Positions 25,766-38,532 of a stretch of 64,000 nucleotides of DNA are shown in pieces (positions within the stretch are counted from its first letter, which is position 1; each line of letters starts with the position of its first letter). Below the pieces are notes generated by a model. That model was not told the DNA's origin. It saw only the letters and a program-made list of their open reading frames with translations, and made no database searches. Location: the NCBI GenBank assembly GCA_038025085.1, contig CM076147.1, positions 29,898,266-29,962,265 of the forward strand. The letters run 5' to 3'. The DNA comes from Tetragonia tetragonoides. Lineage: Eukaryota; Streptophyta; Magnoliopsida; Caryophyllales; Aizoaceae. Both the position numbers and the translations under genes were made by a program.

Positions 25766-28700
25766 TCAAATGGATTTAGTACCTTCGATAAAGAGTTCTG
25801 GGTACTTCTCCCGCATCATGGATTCAGCTTCCCATGTTGCCTCTTCTTGACCATGACGGGACCAAATAACTTTCACAATCGGAACGGTCTTCGTACGAGT
25901 CAAGCGCTCTTTGCGGTCAGTGATCTTGATTGGACGTTCTTCATACGTCAAACTCTCATCAAGTTCGATCGTTTCAGGTTGAACGATATGAGTTGGATCA
26001 TGTACGTAACACTTCAGTTGAGAAACGTGAAACACATTGTGGACTTTTTCAAGTTCCACAGGCAAAGCTAAACGATAAGCAACTTCACCAATCATCTCTA
26101 GGATCTCGTAAGGTCCAATGTAACGAGGACTCAATTTCCCCTTACGACCAAAACGCATAACGCCTTTGGTAGGAGATACTCGCAAAAGTATCTTACTTCC
26201 CACCTCAAATTCTTGAGGTCAACGACCTCTATCCGCATACGATTTCTGGCGATCTTGTGCACTTCGCATCTTCGTTTGAATCACTTTTACGATGTCGACA
26301 GTCTATTGGATCATATCAGGACCCAAAACTGCAGTCTCGCTAATGACGTTCCAACATACAGGCGATCTACACTTCCTACCATACAAGGCTTCATATGGTG
26401 CTCGATAGATGCTCAAGTGATAGCTGTTGTTGTAAGAAAAATCGATCAATGGAATGTGTTTATCCCACGAACCTTGGTATTCGAGGGCACATGCTCGTAG
26501 CATATCCTCCAGAGTCTGTATCGTTCTTTCCGTCTCGCCATCCGTTGCAGGATGAAAAGCGGTACTAAACTTCAATTTGCTTCCGAAAGCTTCTTGTAAT
26601 TTCTGCCAGAAGTGAGAGAGAAATCTCGAGTCTCTATCAGAAACAATATCTTCAGGTACACCATGAAGTCTCATGACTTCCTTGACGTACGCGTCAGCCA
26701 GCTTCTCCATTTCCCACGTGTCGTGCATTGGGATGAATCTCGGAACTTTTGTAAGACGATCTACAACGACCTAAATAGCGTTGTTCTTCTTCTGTGTCAA
26801 AGGTAAACCCATGACAAAATCCATAGAAATCGAATTCCATTTTCAAGTAGGAACTTCCAGTGATTGTACCATTCCACCCGGTCTTTTGTGCTCGATCTTG
26901 ACTTTTTGACATGTCAAACACTTCGCTACAAACTCAGCGACTTGTTGTTTCATGCCTTTCCACTAGAACACTTGGCGAAGACCTTTGTAAAGCTTGTCTC
27001 CACCAGGATGTACAGAATATGGCGTATTGTGAGCTTCGCCCAAAATCTGACTTTTGATAACTGGGTCATTGGGTACGCAAACACGTTCACGAAACCTCAA
27101 AATTCCATCTTGGCCCAAAGTGAAGTCCTCGGACCTACCCTCGTCTTTGTGGTTTAGAATCCGCTGAAGATCCTCATCACCACTCTGTTTATCTTTAATC
27201 TCTTCTAGCAATGTTGGTCGAACAGTCATATGTGGTAAGGTACACCGAACGTCACCTTGGAACACAATTTCCACCTCGAGACCTTGCAAGTCACGTATGA
27301 TCTCCTTAGGAAGCACTAAAGCAGTGTATAAAGTATGTCGAGTCTTCCTACTCAAAGCGTCAGCGACTATGTTCGCTTTACCCTCATGGTACTGGATATC
27401 GATGTCGTACTCCGTCAAAAGTTCTAGCCATCTCCTCTGGCGCATGTTCAACTCTTTCTGCGTAAAGATGTACTTGAGACTCTTGTGATCAGTGAACATC
27501 TTGACTGCGGAACCATATAGGTAGTGTCGCCAAATCTTTAATGCAAATACGACTACAGCAAGCTCTAGATCGTGCGTAGGATAGTTATCCTCATGCTTCT
27601 TCAGTTGCCGTGAGGCGTAAGCCACGACCTTTCCGTGTTGCATCAAAACACACCCTAAGCCATGCTTAGACGCGTCACTGTAGACCTCATATCCTTCTGT
27701 TCCTGACGGCAATGTCAAAATAGGTGCACTCGTAAGACGTTTCTTCAACTCTTGGAAAGCAGTCTCACACTTGTCAGACCATACAAACATTGTTGTTTTC
27801 TTCATCAAATTCGTGATTGGCTGCGCAATCTTTGAAAAACCTTCTACAAATCGTCTATAGTAGCCAGCAAGTCCAAGAAAACTCCGAACTTCGGTCACGG
27901 TCGTTGGTCTTGGCCAATCTGTAACAGCTCAAATCTTCTCCGGATCTACGGCTACACCATCCTTCGACACCACGTGTCCTAAGAAAGATACCGTGTCTAA
28001 CCAAAACTCACACTTAGACAACTTGGCGTAAAGTTGATGTCTTCGCAGAATCTCCAAAACAGTACGTAAATGTTGCTCATGCTCCTCGGCGTTCTTCGAG
28101 TAAACCAGAATATCATCGATAAAGACTACAACAAACTGGTCTAGGTAAGGCTGAAACCTACGGTTCATCAAGTCCATAAACTTTGCAGGTGCATTCGTCA
28201 ACCCAAAAGGCATCACAGTGAACTCGTAGTGCCCTTACCTCGTCCTAAACGCTGTCTTCGCAATATCAGGCTCAGAAATCCTCAACTGATGGTATCCTGA
28301 TCGTAAGTCTATCTTTGAGAAAATAGACGCACCACGCAGTTGGTCAAACAGATCGTCAATTCTGGGAAGTGGGTACCGATTCTTGATCGTGATCTTGTTC
28401 AACTCACGGTAGTCAATGCACAGCCTCATACTACCATCCTTCTTCCGTACAAACAAAACAGGAGCACCCCAAGGCGATACACTTGGACGTATGTATCCCT
28501 TTTCTAACAAATCCTCTAGCTGTGTTTTCAGTTCCTTCATCTCAACAGGTGCCATACGATATGGTGCTTTCGAAATTGGTGCAGAACTTGGAGCAAGATC
28601 GATCGTAAAGTCGATAATGCGTTGTGGAGGCATTCCAGGAATCTCTTCGGGAAATACATCAGCGTACTCGGAAACTACAGGAATAGGTTGCGGAGCTTCC

Positions 28701-30331
28701 GTCTCGCGACTCGTATCCACCACATGACAAAGGTAAATCGCTTCACCCTTAGTCACACACTCTTTGACTTTCATAGTCGCCATCACCTTGAGCTTAGGCT
28801 TGACCACAACTCCACTGTAAGTGATCCTCTTACCTTTAGGTCCTCGCAAAGAAACGCGTTGTTCGAAGCACTCTATCTTAGCCCTATATTTGTACAACCA
28901 ATTCATTCCCAAAATAACGTCAAAATCACCCAATTCGAACTGAATCGAGTCTGCAGGTAGCTCGAAACCAGCGATCTTAATCGAACACTTCTCGTACAAC
29001 GAATTACAATTAACATTCACCCCATTTGGCATCGTAATGTTCGCCCTATACACTGAACTAGGTTCTAGGCCTATCTTAGATGCAAAGTTCTTAGAAAGAA
29101 AAGAATGCGATGCACCACTATCAAACAAAACAAAAGCGGAAAAAGATTTAACAAGAAAAGTACCAGCAATAACGTTCGGGTTTGCTTCTGCTTCATTGCG
29201 ATTCATCACAAAAGTTCTGCCATTAACCCCTCTATTGTTGTTGTTGTTGTTGTTCGGCCCAGGATTAGCAGTAGCAGGAGCTTGAACCTGGTTGTTCACA
29301 GCAGGAGCAGCATTGTTGCGGTTGTTGTTGTTGTTGTAACCCCCGTTTCCACGGTAGTTACCACCATTACCACGATAGGCATTGTTATTCCCACCGCGTT
29401 TGTAGTTGTTATCGCGGTTCTGCCCATAACCATTCCTACCTCGGCTCCAACATTCAGAAGCTTTGTGACCCAACTTGTTGTATTCATAACAGTGCAACAC
29501 GTCACCTCGACAGTTCTTACGAGCATGCGTCTTGTTACAGCGAGTACAAGGCGTATTCCTTCTAGCCATTATCGTAGCTCGATGACTATTCGAGTCACGA
29601 TTCCTATTCATTCTGACCACCTTGGTAGTTGTTGTTGCCATTAGGCCTTGGCCTCTTGTCGCCATTGTTCGACTGCGATGGATTACCTTCGTCGCGCTTG
29701 TTCTTCCCCAAATGCGTGTCACGACGTCCAACAATCCTCTCCTGGTTCAGGGCCTTGTCATAAGATTCCTGAAAAGTAACGGATTGTCCAGCGACAAAAC
29801 GTTGAATGTCCCATTTCAGTCCATCCTCGAACCTTTTGACTCTCTCAGCTTCAATTGTCAGCAGATTAGGAGAAAAAATAGCAAGCTCGTTGAACTTTCT
29901 TGGCTTAGCCCTTCAAACTCACGTTGTTTAAGGCGTCGTAGAGCACTAGGATAAAATCTAGCACGAATGGATTCCTTAAAACGATCCCAATTATAGTTCG
30001 GCGTTGCAAGCAAGTCCGTTCGCACATCGTTCCACCACTTGTTGGCTTCACCTTTCAGATAGTACGTTGCGAGGCTAACGTTCATGTTGTTAGGCCTACT
30101 CGTAACCAGGAACAACTTTTCGAACTCAATGATCCAAGTCTCCAGCTTTGTTGGATGGGCACCACCTTCGAACGTAGGAGGTTTAAGAGCATCAAAATCT
30201 CGGAAACTACGCGCTGCAGAAGCTTGTGCGGTTTCCATCTCTTCTTGACGTGCCATTTGTCGTGCCATGATCTCGACCACATCAGTCAGACCATCCTCGA
30301 GTCGTGCAATTCTATCGGCGTTGGTTGTCAT
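25766..30331 (-). pseudogene. Tekay-like gag-pol
   Basis: Gag begins at ATG 30331 (MTTNADRIARLEDG; PPTFEGGAHPTKLETW; YYLKGEANKWWNDV). Most of the polyprotein lies in one minus frame. A segment of about 29620-29890 is shifted, with an apparent internal deletion. The zinc knuckle [14 protein letters not shown] carries Tyr for the second Cys. Protease shows [14 protein letters not shown] shows [20 protein letters not shown] and FIDDILVYS; RNase H shows [15 protein letters not shown]; integrase shows HPATDGETERTIQTLEDML. The tail [19 protein letters not shown] is chromodomain-like. In-frame stops include 28235-28237, 27929-27931, 26963-26965, two near 26770-26845, 26303-26305 and one near 26211. 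The element cannot make its own polyprotein. Confidence 0.9.
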
Positions 30332-31018
30332 TTCGCGATCTGAGAATATAAAAGTAATGGTATGAACACCATTCACACAACTTGCACATCTCGACCCATT
30401 AAGGTCTAATTGAGAGAAGTAGGTTGTAATTGAAACCTTTCTATTGACATTTAGCATATAGCATATAAGTTTCGAAGATCGACCTTACATTGTAGGTCTA
30501 AGCAACATACTTGCTTTATTGTTCTCAGTTCTCATGCATAATAGTTCGATAGGCATATAAAACACCTTAGACACATTGGTCTTACAAGACTAGACAAAGA
30601 TGTTCATAATGCACATAATGAGGCTCCATACTATTTTAGTAGGGAAATAGACAATCACACTTAATCATATTCATATGCTTTAGCACTTGGCTCACAAGAG
30701 AGTTGATAATGCTCAACAACGATTTTGCCATAAATTCGACATGGATTTCCCATCATGTCACGACGATAAGAGATAGCATTCATGCTTTTGGTCAACCATG
30801 CAAATATGTGACAACGACAGTGATATAAACAAATCCCAACGACTTTCATATAATCAAACGAAATAGTTTTGCAATAAGATAGATTGCAAAAGAAATATGA
30901 GTCAAAAATATTTGTTGCTTAGGCAACTACACACCGCACCAATCTTGACCACGCAGGGTCATCACAAAAATGAAGTAATGTTTCTAAACACAACGACTAA
31001 CTCTTGTCAATAAAATAG
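30332..31018 (-). other. Spacer between extra ORF and gag of Tekay-like element
   Basis: About 690 AT-rich bases without a sustained frame separate the upstream ORF from gag. Nothing else is recognised. Confidence 0.4.
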
Positions 31019-32015
31019 CTAAACAGCAACTGGGTTTTGCTTCGATCCGGGAGGCGTATCATCATCATCGTCCCTCCTTTGCTTCACTTCCCTACAAGGC
31101 GTGTAAGGATGTTCGTCACCTTTGAACTTCTGAGGCATGAAGCGCCTTCTGAAGTTGTCCACAAGCTTGCGCTTCTTAGACCAGCAGCTTTCACAGATGT
31201 CCTTCGGAGCAGGCACCAAGACGTGATTAACCTTCCATTTGAACTCGGACAAGCATAACTCATTGCCAACACCCTGAAAAGTTAGCGCCCAATGATTGCC
31301 CTTGCCGTACTTCACATCGCTGATGTAGCCACTCTTCAGTATCACATCATCATACTTCTCCTTGAGACCTCTCCAAGGATGCAGGTTGGGTAAGCTAGCT
31401 AGTTGGAGTTCTACCCAGAAACCTTGGTGGTATCCTCGTACGGTTCTCATATTCATAACGCTCGATCGTAGTGAATGCGCGATCGATGTAGGCACGGATG
31501 TCATCCAGCTCGGCATCAGTGGCGAAGAAAGGCTCCACAGGAGGAGACACATCAGCAGGAGGCGAAGGAGGTACAGAGTTGTTGCCGTTTGCATCACCAA
31601 TATCCTCTAAGTCTGGCATGCTATAGCTAGGTGAATCAGGGACACCAGCTCCATACTCAAAACGCATCTCTAGATCCACAGAGTTAGGCTCAACGCTTGG
31701 CTCGTCAGCAGGAGCATCGTCAACCTCAGGTTCGGACTCCGTAGGTTCCTTTTCAGAATTAGGATCCTAGTTAGCTTCCAAGTCATGGTTAGGCTCAAGC
31801 GATACATCATCATCGTGAGCATCGTGCGCGGGTTGATCCATCTCGAGTTCGTGCGCGCCATTGCCGTGCGCCTCGGGCTCGGGTACGGCCTCGTCATGCG
31901 TTGGCTCGCTATCAAAAATGTCTACGTATTCCACCTCATTCTCAGGTGCAACGATCATCGCTCGCGATTTTCTACCTCTAGTCGACCTCATCGCGGTCAA
32001 TCGAGTAATTGCCAT
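31019..32015 (-). pseudogene. Additional ORF upstream of gag, unknown function
   Basis: Between the primer site and gag, on the same strand, lies a damaged frame of about 330 codons. It starts at ATG 32015 (MAITRLTAMRSTRGRKSRAM). A strongly acidic, Pro-rich part follows (residues about 25-190; repeated PEPE/EPN/DD). The C-terminal part looks folded (LHPWRGLKEKYDDVILKSGY, YGKGNHWALTFQGVGNELCL, ESCWSKKRKLVDNFRRRF). Damage: TAG near 31767 and a frameshift near 31430-31445; the end is TAA at 31019-31021. I recognise no domain. ORFs before gag are known in some Ogre/Tat gypsy elements but are not standard in Tekay elements. A captured host gene fragment or an element-specific accessory protein are both possible. 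Confidence 0.6.
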
Positions 32016-32189
32016 CTAAAAAAAGGCATTCAAACAATAAGAACATTTAAATCACAATTAAGGTGATTTCAAGTAATTCCTAGCTTCTAGGACTACTACG
32101 CTCAACGGCTTTAATTACATTTTATTTTTCCCCAAAAATGAAACTAATCTTTATTGATTCATTTATTAATGCAACCTTTTAAACCTAGG

Positions 32190-32201
32190 GCTCTGATACC
32201 A
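32190..32201 (-). promoter_or_regulatory. Primer-binding site of Tekay-like element (tRNA-Met type)
   Basis: On the minus strand this reads TGGTATCAGAGC and starts two bases after the 5' LTR (32204). It fits initiator tRNA-Met priming and fixes the element's orientation. Confidence 0.85.
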
Positions 32202-34271
32202 TTTGTAACACCCCCGAATTCGCAACGATTTCTCGGAAACTATCGACGTTGATATCCACGACTCGACATCGCTGAACCGTCACTAACCCAAGGGAATGCT
32301 ACTGCAACATTCATCGCTAAGGAATAAATGCTAAGCAGAAAGGAAAAACTAGGTATCAAAGGAAGCATCTAAACAACTAAACATTAATATCAGAGTTATC
32401 TATCGAGTGAACTTAAGTCTATTAAAATATTATTACAACTTTGCCTTCAAGGGCACAAACCAAAATAAATCCCAACACACCAAAGTAACTAAAAGAAATA
32501 ATAAGTCTAGAGAACAAGCCCACAATTAAACTTCAAGCTATCCGTCCTCACTCAGCTACACCTGCACTTTGGTTTCCGTGATGGATACAAGGTACAGAAG
32601 AAAAGAGAAGAAACAAAAGAAACAAAAATTAGATAAATTGAATAAACGTCGTCCATACCCAGTAAAAACACTTTCGCAAACCTTACCTGGGTTTTAGAAA
32701 AATCATTGAAATTCATTTGTATGCACAGGTAGTCATACAATCAAGCACACGCAAACTCGATATTCAATTACATGCAATTCTTGCTTTAGTGATCATTAGA
32801 ACACAAATAGATAAAACATCTTGATTAGAGAAATAAGAGAGCGAATAGAACAACGATTACCCATACTGTTCATAGATAGATATAGACATGCCATGGACTT
32901 ACTCTAGTGTATACTCACACTGCCTCTAACATAATAATCGATATGTAGAGAATTAAATGATGGGGAATGATCCGTCCCGAACACACTACGAGGTGTCCAT
33001 AAAAAGTAACTTGGGAATCACGCATCCCTAGACTATATCAATTAGATAAGTGTCGATTGCTCGACTACTCCTAGGGACCTATTAGGAATCTTATTCTCAT
33101 TTAATTCAATTCACATACTTGCATTGATTGACCTAGTGGTACAACGAGACCACGACATACTACTTCATTTCATGCTCATGATAATGAATAATAATAATGA
33201 CGATAACGACATAAATGCATATTATCACAATCATGCTTCACATATGTCTAACGAAATTTCGGCAGCATTTCGGCAGCAAATCATGATATCCAAAAATTAC
33301 ACTTTCAACAAATAATCCATCCAAGTACAATAGGTTCTAATTAGCACTCATTAATAACCCATTCCAAATTGCACGTATATTATATCATAATAATATTAGA
33401 AATTCACATCGACATACATGCTCGATAATTAGCATATGAACTAATTAATTAACGAAACTTCATAAACTTGTCATACTCAATATAATTCATATTTTCAGTG
33501 AAGAATATATTTCTAATTCTCATAATTAACGAAGATATAATTTAATCATGCTTCGCATATTAAATTCACAATAATAATCAATTAGCACATAACACATCAA
33601 AATAGTTTTGATGGGGCTTTGAAAAGAGGTAGGCACAATCACTTACCTAAAAAACTCTCACTACGTAGTAGGTAACCTTGCTAATCACAACCCGATCACG
33701 CTTGTCCGTTTGGTCCTAATTAAAAATAATTATCGAGACATAATCAGTAAATACGAAAATCCAAAAAGTACTGAAACTGTAAACTAATATTTTTTTAAAA
33801 TTTTCTGATTTATTCCAACCAATCTAGGCTTTTGAAAATCCAGATTCGGGTTCCAAACGAGTACAGAAAAATAAAAACAATTATTGAAAAATACTGAAAA
33901 TACGAAATTAATTAAAACGAAAAATACAAATTCGAAACCCTAACTTATTGTGCAAGTCTCGACCACGGTCACGCACAAGGAGACCCATGGTCGGACCCAT
34001 CAGCACCATCACCACCCCTTGACCACCGTGGTCGGTGGCGACCGGAGGCCGGGAGAGAGAAAGAGAGAGGGTTCGTGAGGGAGGGAGAGAATGAAGGGGA
34101 GAGAAAGAGAGAGCGACTGAGTGGGAAGGGAGACACCGGGAAGGACCCCAGCGGCGTCGACCGCCTGCCGGCGATCACCCAGGCGCGGAATGGTGGCGCG
34201 GCAGCGGCCCGACAGCCGTGGCCCGCGAAACAGAGGGGAAGAGAGAGCAAGGTATGGGGAGAGAGAGAAAG

Positions 34272-34274
<3 letters not shown>

Positions 34275-34327
<53 letters not shown>
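34275..34327. repeat. (GA)n microsatellite in right LTR
   Basis: A GA run of about 53 bases is expanded relative to the corresponding part of the left LTR near 24955-24990, where the tract is interrupted. It is a post-insertion length change. Confidence 0.85.
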
Positions 34328-34330
<3 letters not shown>

Positions 34331-34379
34331 GAAAGGGGAGTGGCGCACCTGGTGGTGGCCTGGTGTCACTAGTACAGAA

Positions 34380-34525
34380 ACGGAAAGCTACGACGCCTTT
34401 TTTACCGCGGTTGTGCTAAAACCATAGTAGTATGATAAGCGGTGGAACTCTCGTAAATAATTAATTGGGAAACGACATAAACTACTATGGTTCATTGCGA
34501 AACCGTAGTAGTTTATAGTGGCACT
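34380..34525. repeat. CACTA subterminal repeats, 5' side
   Basis: Variants of ACCATAGTAGT / ACTACTATGGTT alternate in direct and inverted orientation, with two copies of ACTCTCGTAAATAA (near 34448 and 34525). In En/Spm-type elements such repeats bind the TNPA-type protein. Confidence 0.6.
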
Positions 34526-37084
34526 CTCGTAAATAAATTTTATTATTGCTCGGAAATTCTGTGTAACCGCGAAAACATCCAAAATATAAAAGACTCTCCA
34601 AATCTCGCGTAGCTTCTTCTTCTAAACCCACGTCACCGTCTCCTTCTCCTTATTTTCCAAAACCTGTGCAAAGAAGGTTTCTTTGTAAAACAAAACCCAA
34701 CTAGGTTTTCTGCTCTCTGCAATTATAAGCGATCTCTCACAATTTGTTCATCTCCTCTCCAAAAACTTAAGAAATTTCCTCTCCGAGAACTCAAGAAATT
34801 CTGGGCGATTTTGAGGTGAAATTCTTGGCGATTAGAGGTGTAATTCTGGGAAATTGGAGTCGAAATTCTGGGCGAATATTGAGTTGAAGTTCTGGGAAAT
34901 TGAAGGGTGAACTTAAGGCGATCTTTGAGTTCAAATTCTGGGCGATTGGAGCAAGGTAAATTTTCTCCTGAACTGAATCTTTTTATTAATTTGTTCATTG
35001 GTCGTTTTTTTCCCCATATTTGTGTTGTACTTGATCGAAAGTGACCCAATTTTGGGAATAGGGTTTCAGTAGATTAGGGCTAGTGATTGTTTAATGAACT
35101 TCTAATCAAAATTGCATTCTTTATTTCACAGTTCTATTAAATTAATCCCTTTATTTAGCCTAATGTTTGTTTAATTAGGCCAAGCAATTGTTTAATCAAA
35201 TGTTGTGGGGAAAAAAGTGTTAAATTTCTTTGTTTAGTGGTGAAATCCTAATTGAATAAAGCACTATGTCTCTTTATTTAGTGGTTTGATTTTGTTTGCT
35301 GTTGTATAGTTCTATAATGAAAGCAGAAAGCATGCTGTATATAACAGTAGCAAACAAACGGCACAAGATCTCAGTCAAAAGTCTAGAGCTTTTGAATCTC
35401 TTGACAACCTACAAGATCTCAGAGTCCCAATTAGAAAGTATCCTGGGCTCACCAAACCAGTTTAATAGACAACTCCATAGAGTATTAGATGTAAGAACAC
35501 TGAAAAAATAAAGGATTCAGACCTGTTTCTTGCATGTTGTGTAATGTTTTTTGCTATGTTGGGTATGTTTTTAACTGAGTTTAATAAAGATTTTTTACTA
35601 TGTTGTGTATGTTGTGAGCTAAGCTAACCAGTTTAAAAAACAAGTTGTGAACTGAGCTAACCAGTTTAACAAACTTGTTGTGCACTGAGCTAAATAAAGA
35701 TTTTAGTTATGTTGTGTACTAGTTTTTCGCTTCCGTATTCAGACCTGTTTCTTGCATGTTTAACGTGTACTTTGCCTTGTTAAAAAGTTCAGTACACATG
35801 AGGTAGTAACAATGTCATTCAGTTTTTTGTGTAATTTGCGTGATGCATCAGTGTTTTCTCTTGTTCTTTTGATACTGTAGCCTTGTGTTATTTGAGCCAT
35901 CCTTGTTGGAGGTTCCTAGGAGTTGTATGAGTTGTAAGAACTAGCCTATTTTGGCTATGTTATGTGCTGTAACGCCACACCCTTTTGGAAGTAATAAAAT
36001 ATTTACTTTCCAAAAAAAAAAAACAATGTCAAACAGGAGCAATCAAGGCTCTCTAGTAATTTGAACACTGAAAAACGTCGAGTGGTAGCAAAATAATACA
36101 AATAAAAACTGCAATGTCCCTTGGTCCCATCTCCTGTGAACTGTTTTTAATCACCCTTGTCAAAACAAAGCCCGAGTCAGAAATCGTATCCCCATGTAAT
36201 GCGCAGATAACAGCATACTTTTTTAGTTTCAATCTCCAACACTAAAAATACCATATACCCTCTTCAAAACTGAAGATCACAAGTTTTAATCAGTTGCATG
36301 TGTAGTTTAAGTGGCGTTTTTGTTTACTTGTTTCTAAGTGTTTCAATGTCTAAACGAATGACTTGGTCCTCTTTTCCAAGTACTTTATTTTTGAATAATC
36401 TGCAATATATTTTTTTTAACTTAAATCTGTTGCATATCTTTTTAACTTAAACTCAGGGGCGGATCTGTGATGCACAGTGCCTAGGCACGTGCATACACAC
36501 ATTGATTGATTGCATTGACTAATTATTAAAGTAGTTCTTGTTGGTGTATGTGCTATGGCGGCTGACGCCTCTCTCATCCTCGTAGGTGCTCTAGCTGGTT
36601 CCACCAAAACACATTGATTGATTGCATTGACTAATTATTAAAGTAAACTAAAATAAGCCTCACTCTAGAATAGGGAAGCTGAAAAGGAAAGAAAAAAAAC
36701 AGTACTAGAGTGCAAAACTAGCCTAATGACTATAGAGTATTGAGTTATTGACCATCAGTAATCCAGCATCTCTCCCCTTCTCGTACCTTGTGAGTTGTGA
36801 AAAGCAAAATCCATCATGTTATTCTTATTCCTTGATTGTAATTTGAGTCGGAAATAGTTAAACCTTGATTGATGTTAATTATTTGAAAGCTTTATTAGCT
36901 AAACGAAAAAAATAATATATTTTTAAAATAAAAACTGATGATATTTTAAGTCGCCTCGCCTCCAATATAAAGACAGGTTGAGTAGCATTTTTATCATATA
37001 TTTTCTTTGTTTTCATAACTCGTAGGTAGCACATAAATCCAACATTTGATTCGGTTATATACTCTTTTTGTCACTTCTTAATAG
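34526..37084. other. CACTA interior, no domain recognised
   Basis: This 2.5-kb stretch contains a 5'-UTR-like region with repeats of AATTCTGGGCGATT-type units (34800-34950). A 60-codon frame near 35317-35511 (MKAESMLYITVANKRHKI) has no recognised family. It also holds repeated TGAGCTAACCAGTTTAA near 35616-35670 and a 37-base direct repeat at 36497-36533 and 36609-36645. No transposase catalytic motifs were found. Confidence 0.4.
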
Positions 37085-38532
37085 GTAAAGCGTTCTGCTG
37101 GCAAGGAAAGTGCATCACAAAGTGACTATGTTCATACAATGTCACGTGGAGCATATGATACGTTGGAAAAGAAGATGCTTGCTGAAAAATGAGAGAAAAA
37201 ATTACAACTGGCAATTGCAGAAGGTATAAGTGAAGAGGAAGCCCGTGCTAATGTTTCCCCTCCCACTCCAATAAAAAGGCATGATAGGTTTAAAGAAGGA
37301 CACAAGAGTATGGGTAAGTATACCACTAAAACGGCTCAAGTAATCGGCGAACGTATTGTAAGTATTCCTCTCCCCTTGCAAGTAGTGTTTGTTTGACTTG
37401 GCCGGTATACTTACTATAACTAATAATTTCATTTATGGTTTTCAATGGTATAGGATTCTCTTAAACAACAACAATCTGAAGGGCTGTTTGTTGAATCCGA
37501 GAGGGATGACATTCTCAAAGCTGCATTTGGTAAAGATGAGCATCCCGGTCGGGTTAGGGGTGTTGGAAGTCGGGTCGGCATTAAGCAATATTTTGGACCA
37601 TCAACTTCAAAACGAAAAGGTCAACAAAATGATCATGGTGAATGCAAGGAAGTTATTGGACACATGCAAGCAATGCTCTTAGACTTGTACTCAAAAATGG
37701 GAATGACACCACCAGATTTTCCTGTAATGAATACATTTGATACTGATCCACAATCAAGTAGGAGCCGTGCTAGCGTGCAATCACCTTTGAAACGTAAAAA
37801 AAGTGTCAAGGGGCAAAAGGCTACACTGTCATTCCACGAGGAGGTTGTTAGAGATGAGGAAATGATGGAGAATGATCCAAAGAGTTCTTCTCTAGATGAA
37901 GATCAGCCAGATATAGGGGAAGATTTTGATTTGGGTGGTTGTTTAAATTAAAGTTATTTTTCCTTTCATTTTGTTTATTTTTTATTCTTCCTAAATCAGT
38001 CACTTACAAAATTGATAGCGTTCTGCCAGCAACGAGGGGTGTTGTTGTACAGTTTCTTGCTATGGTTTTGGGTACATGCTACTGTTATGTTGTTTGTTGC
38101 TATGTTTTCTGTAGGATTATTAACCTTACAGCGTTCTTTAACATTTTAGACTATTAATTTTTTATTCTTTTCTTTCTTAATGCGGGATGGAACTTAATGT
38201 GAACTTTTTCTTAAAGATCCAAGACGACATCTTGTGGCATATGGAAAGGTCTACAAAATTGCCCGTAATCATGGAAGTGCTTTACCGGAGGGTACTTTAA
38301 AGATTGTCGTTGATAGAGTCATAGATGAGAAAGCAAAACTACCATTTCCCATAGATGGGGCTCACACCATAGGGGAATGGATGGGAAACTTCTTGTTATG
38401 GCCAAAGAAATTGATCCGAATTGATGCAAATCAGGAGCAGGTATAGTGTTGGCTAAATAATCAAATCGCTTTGGTTTCTGATTTTTTTAATTTTATTTCA
38501 TTTGTGTGTGTTTTTCTATCTATGCATTTAAG

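Noticed and set aside
29037..29644. Plus-strand frames opposite the gypsy gag (Val-rich)
   Set aside because: They are antisense readings of the Asn/Gly-rich zinc-knuckle region.
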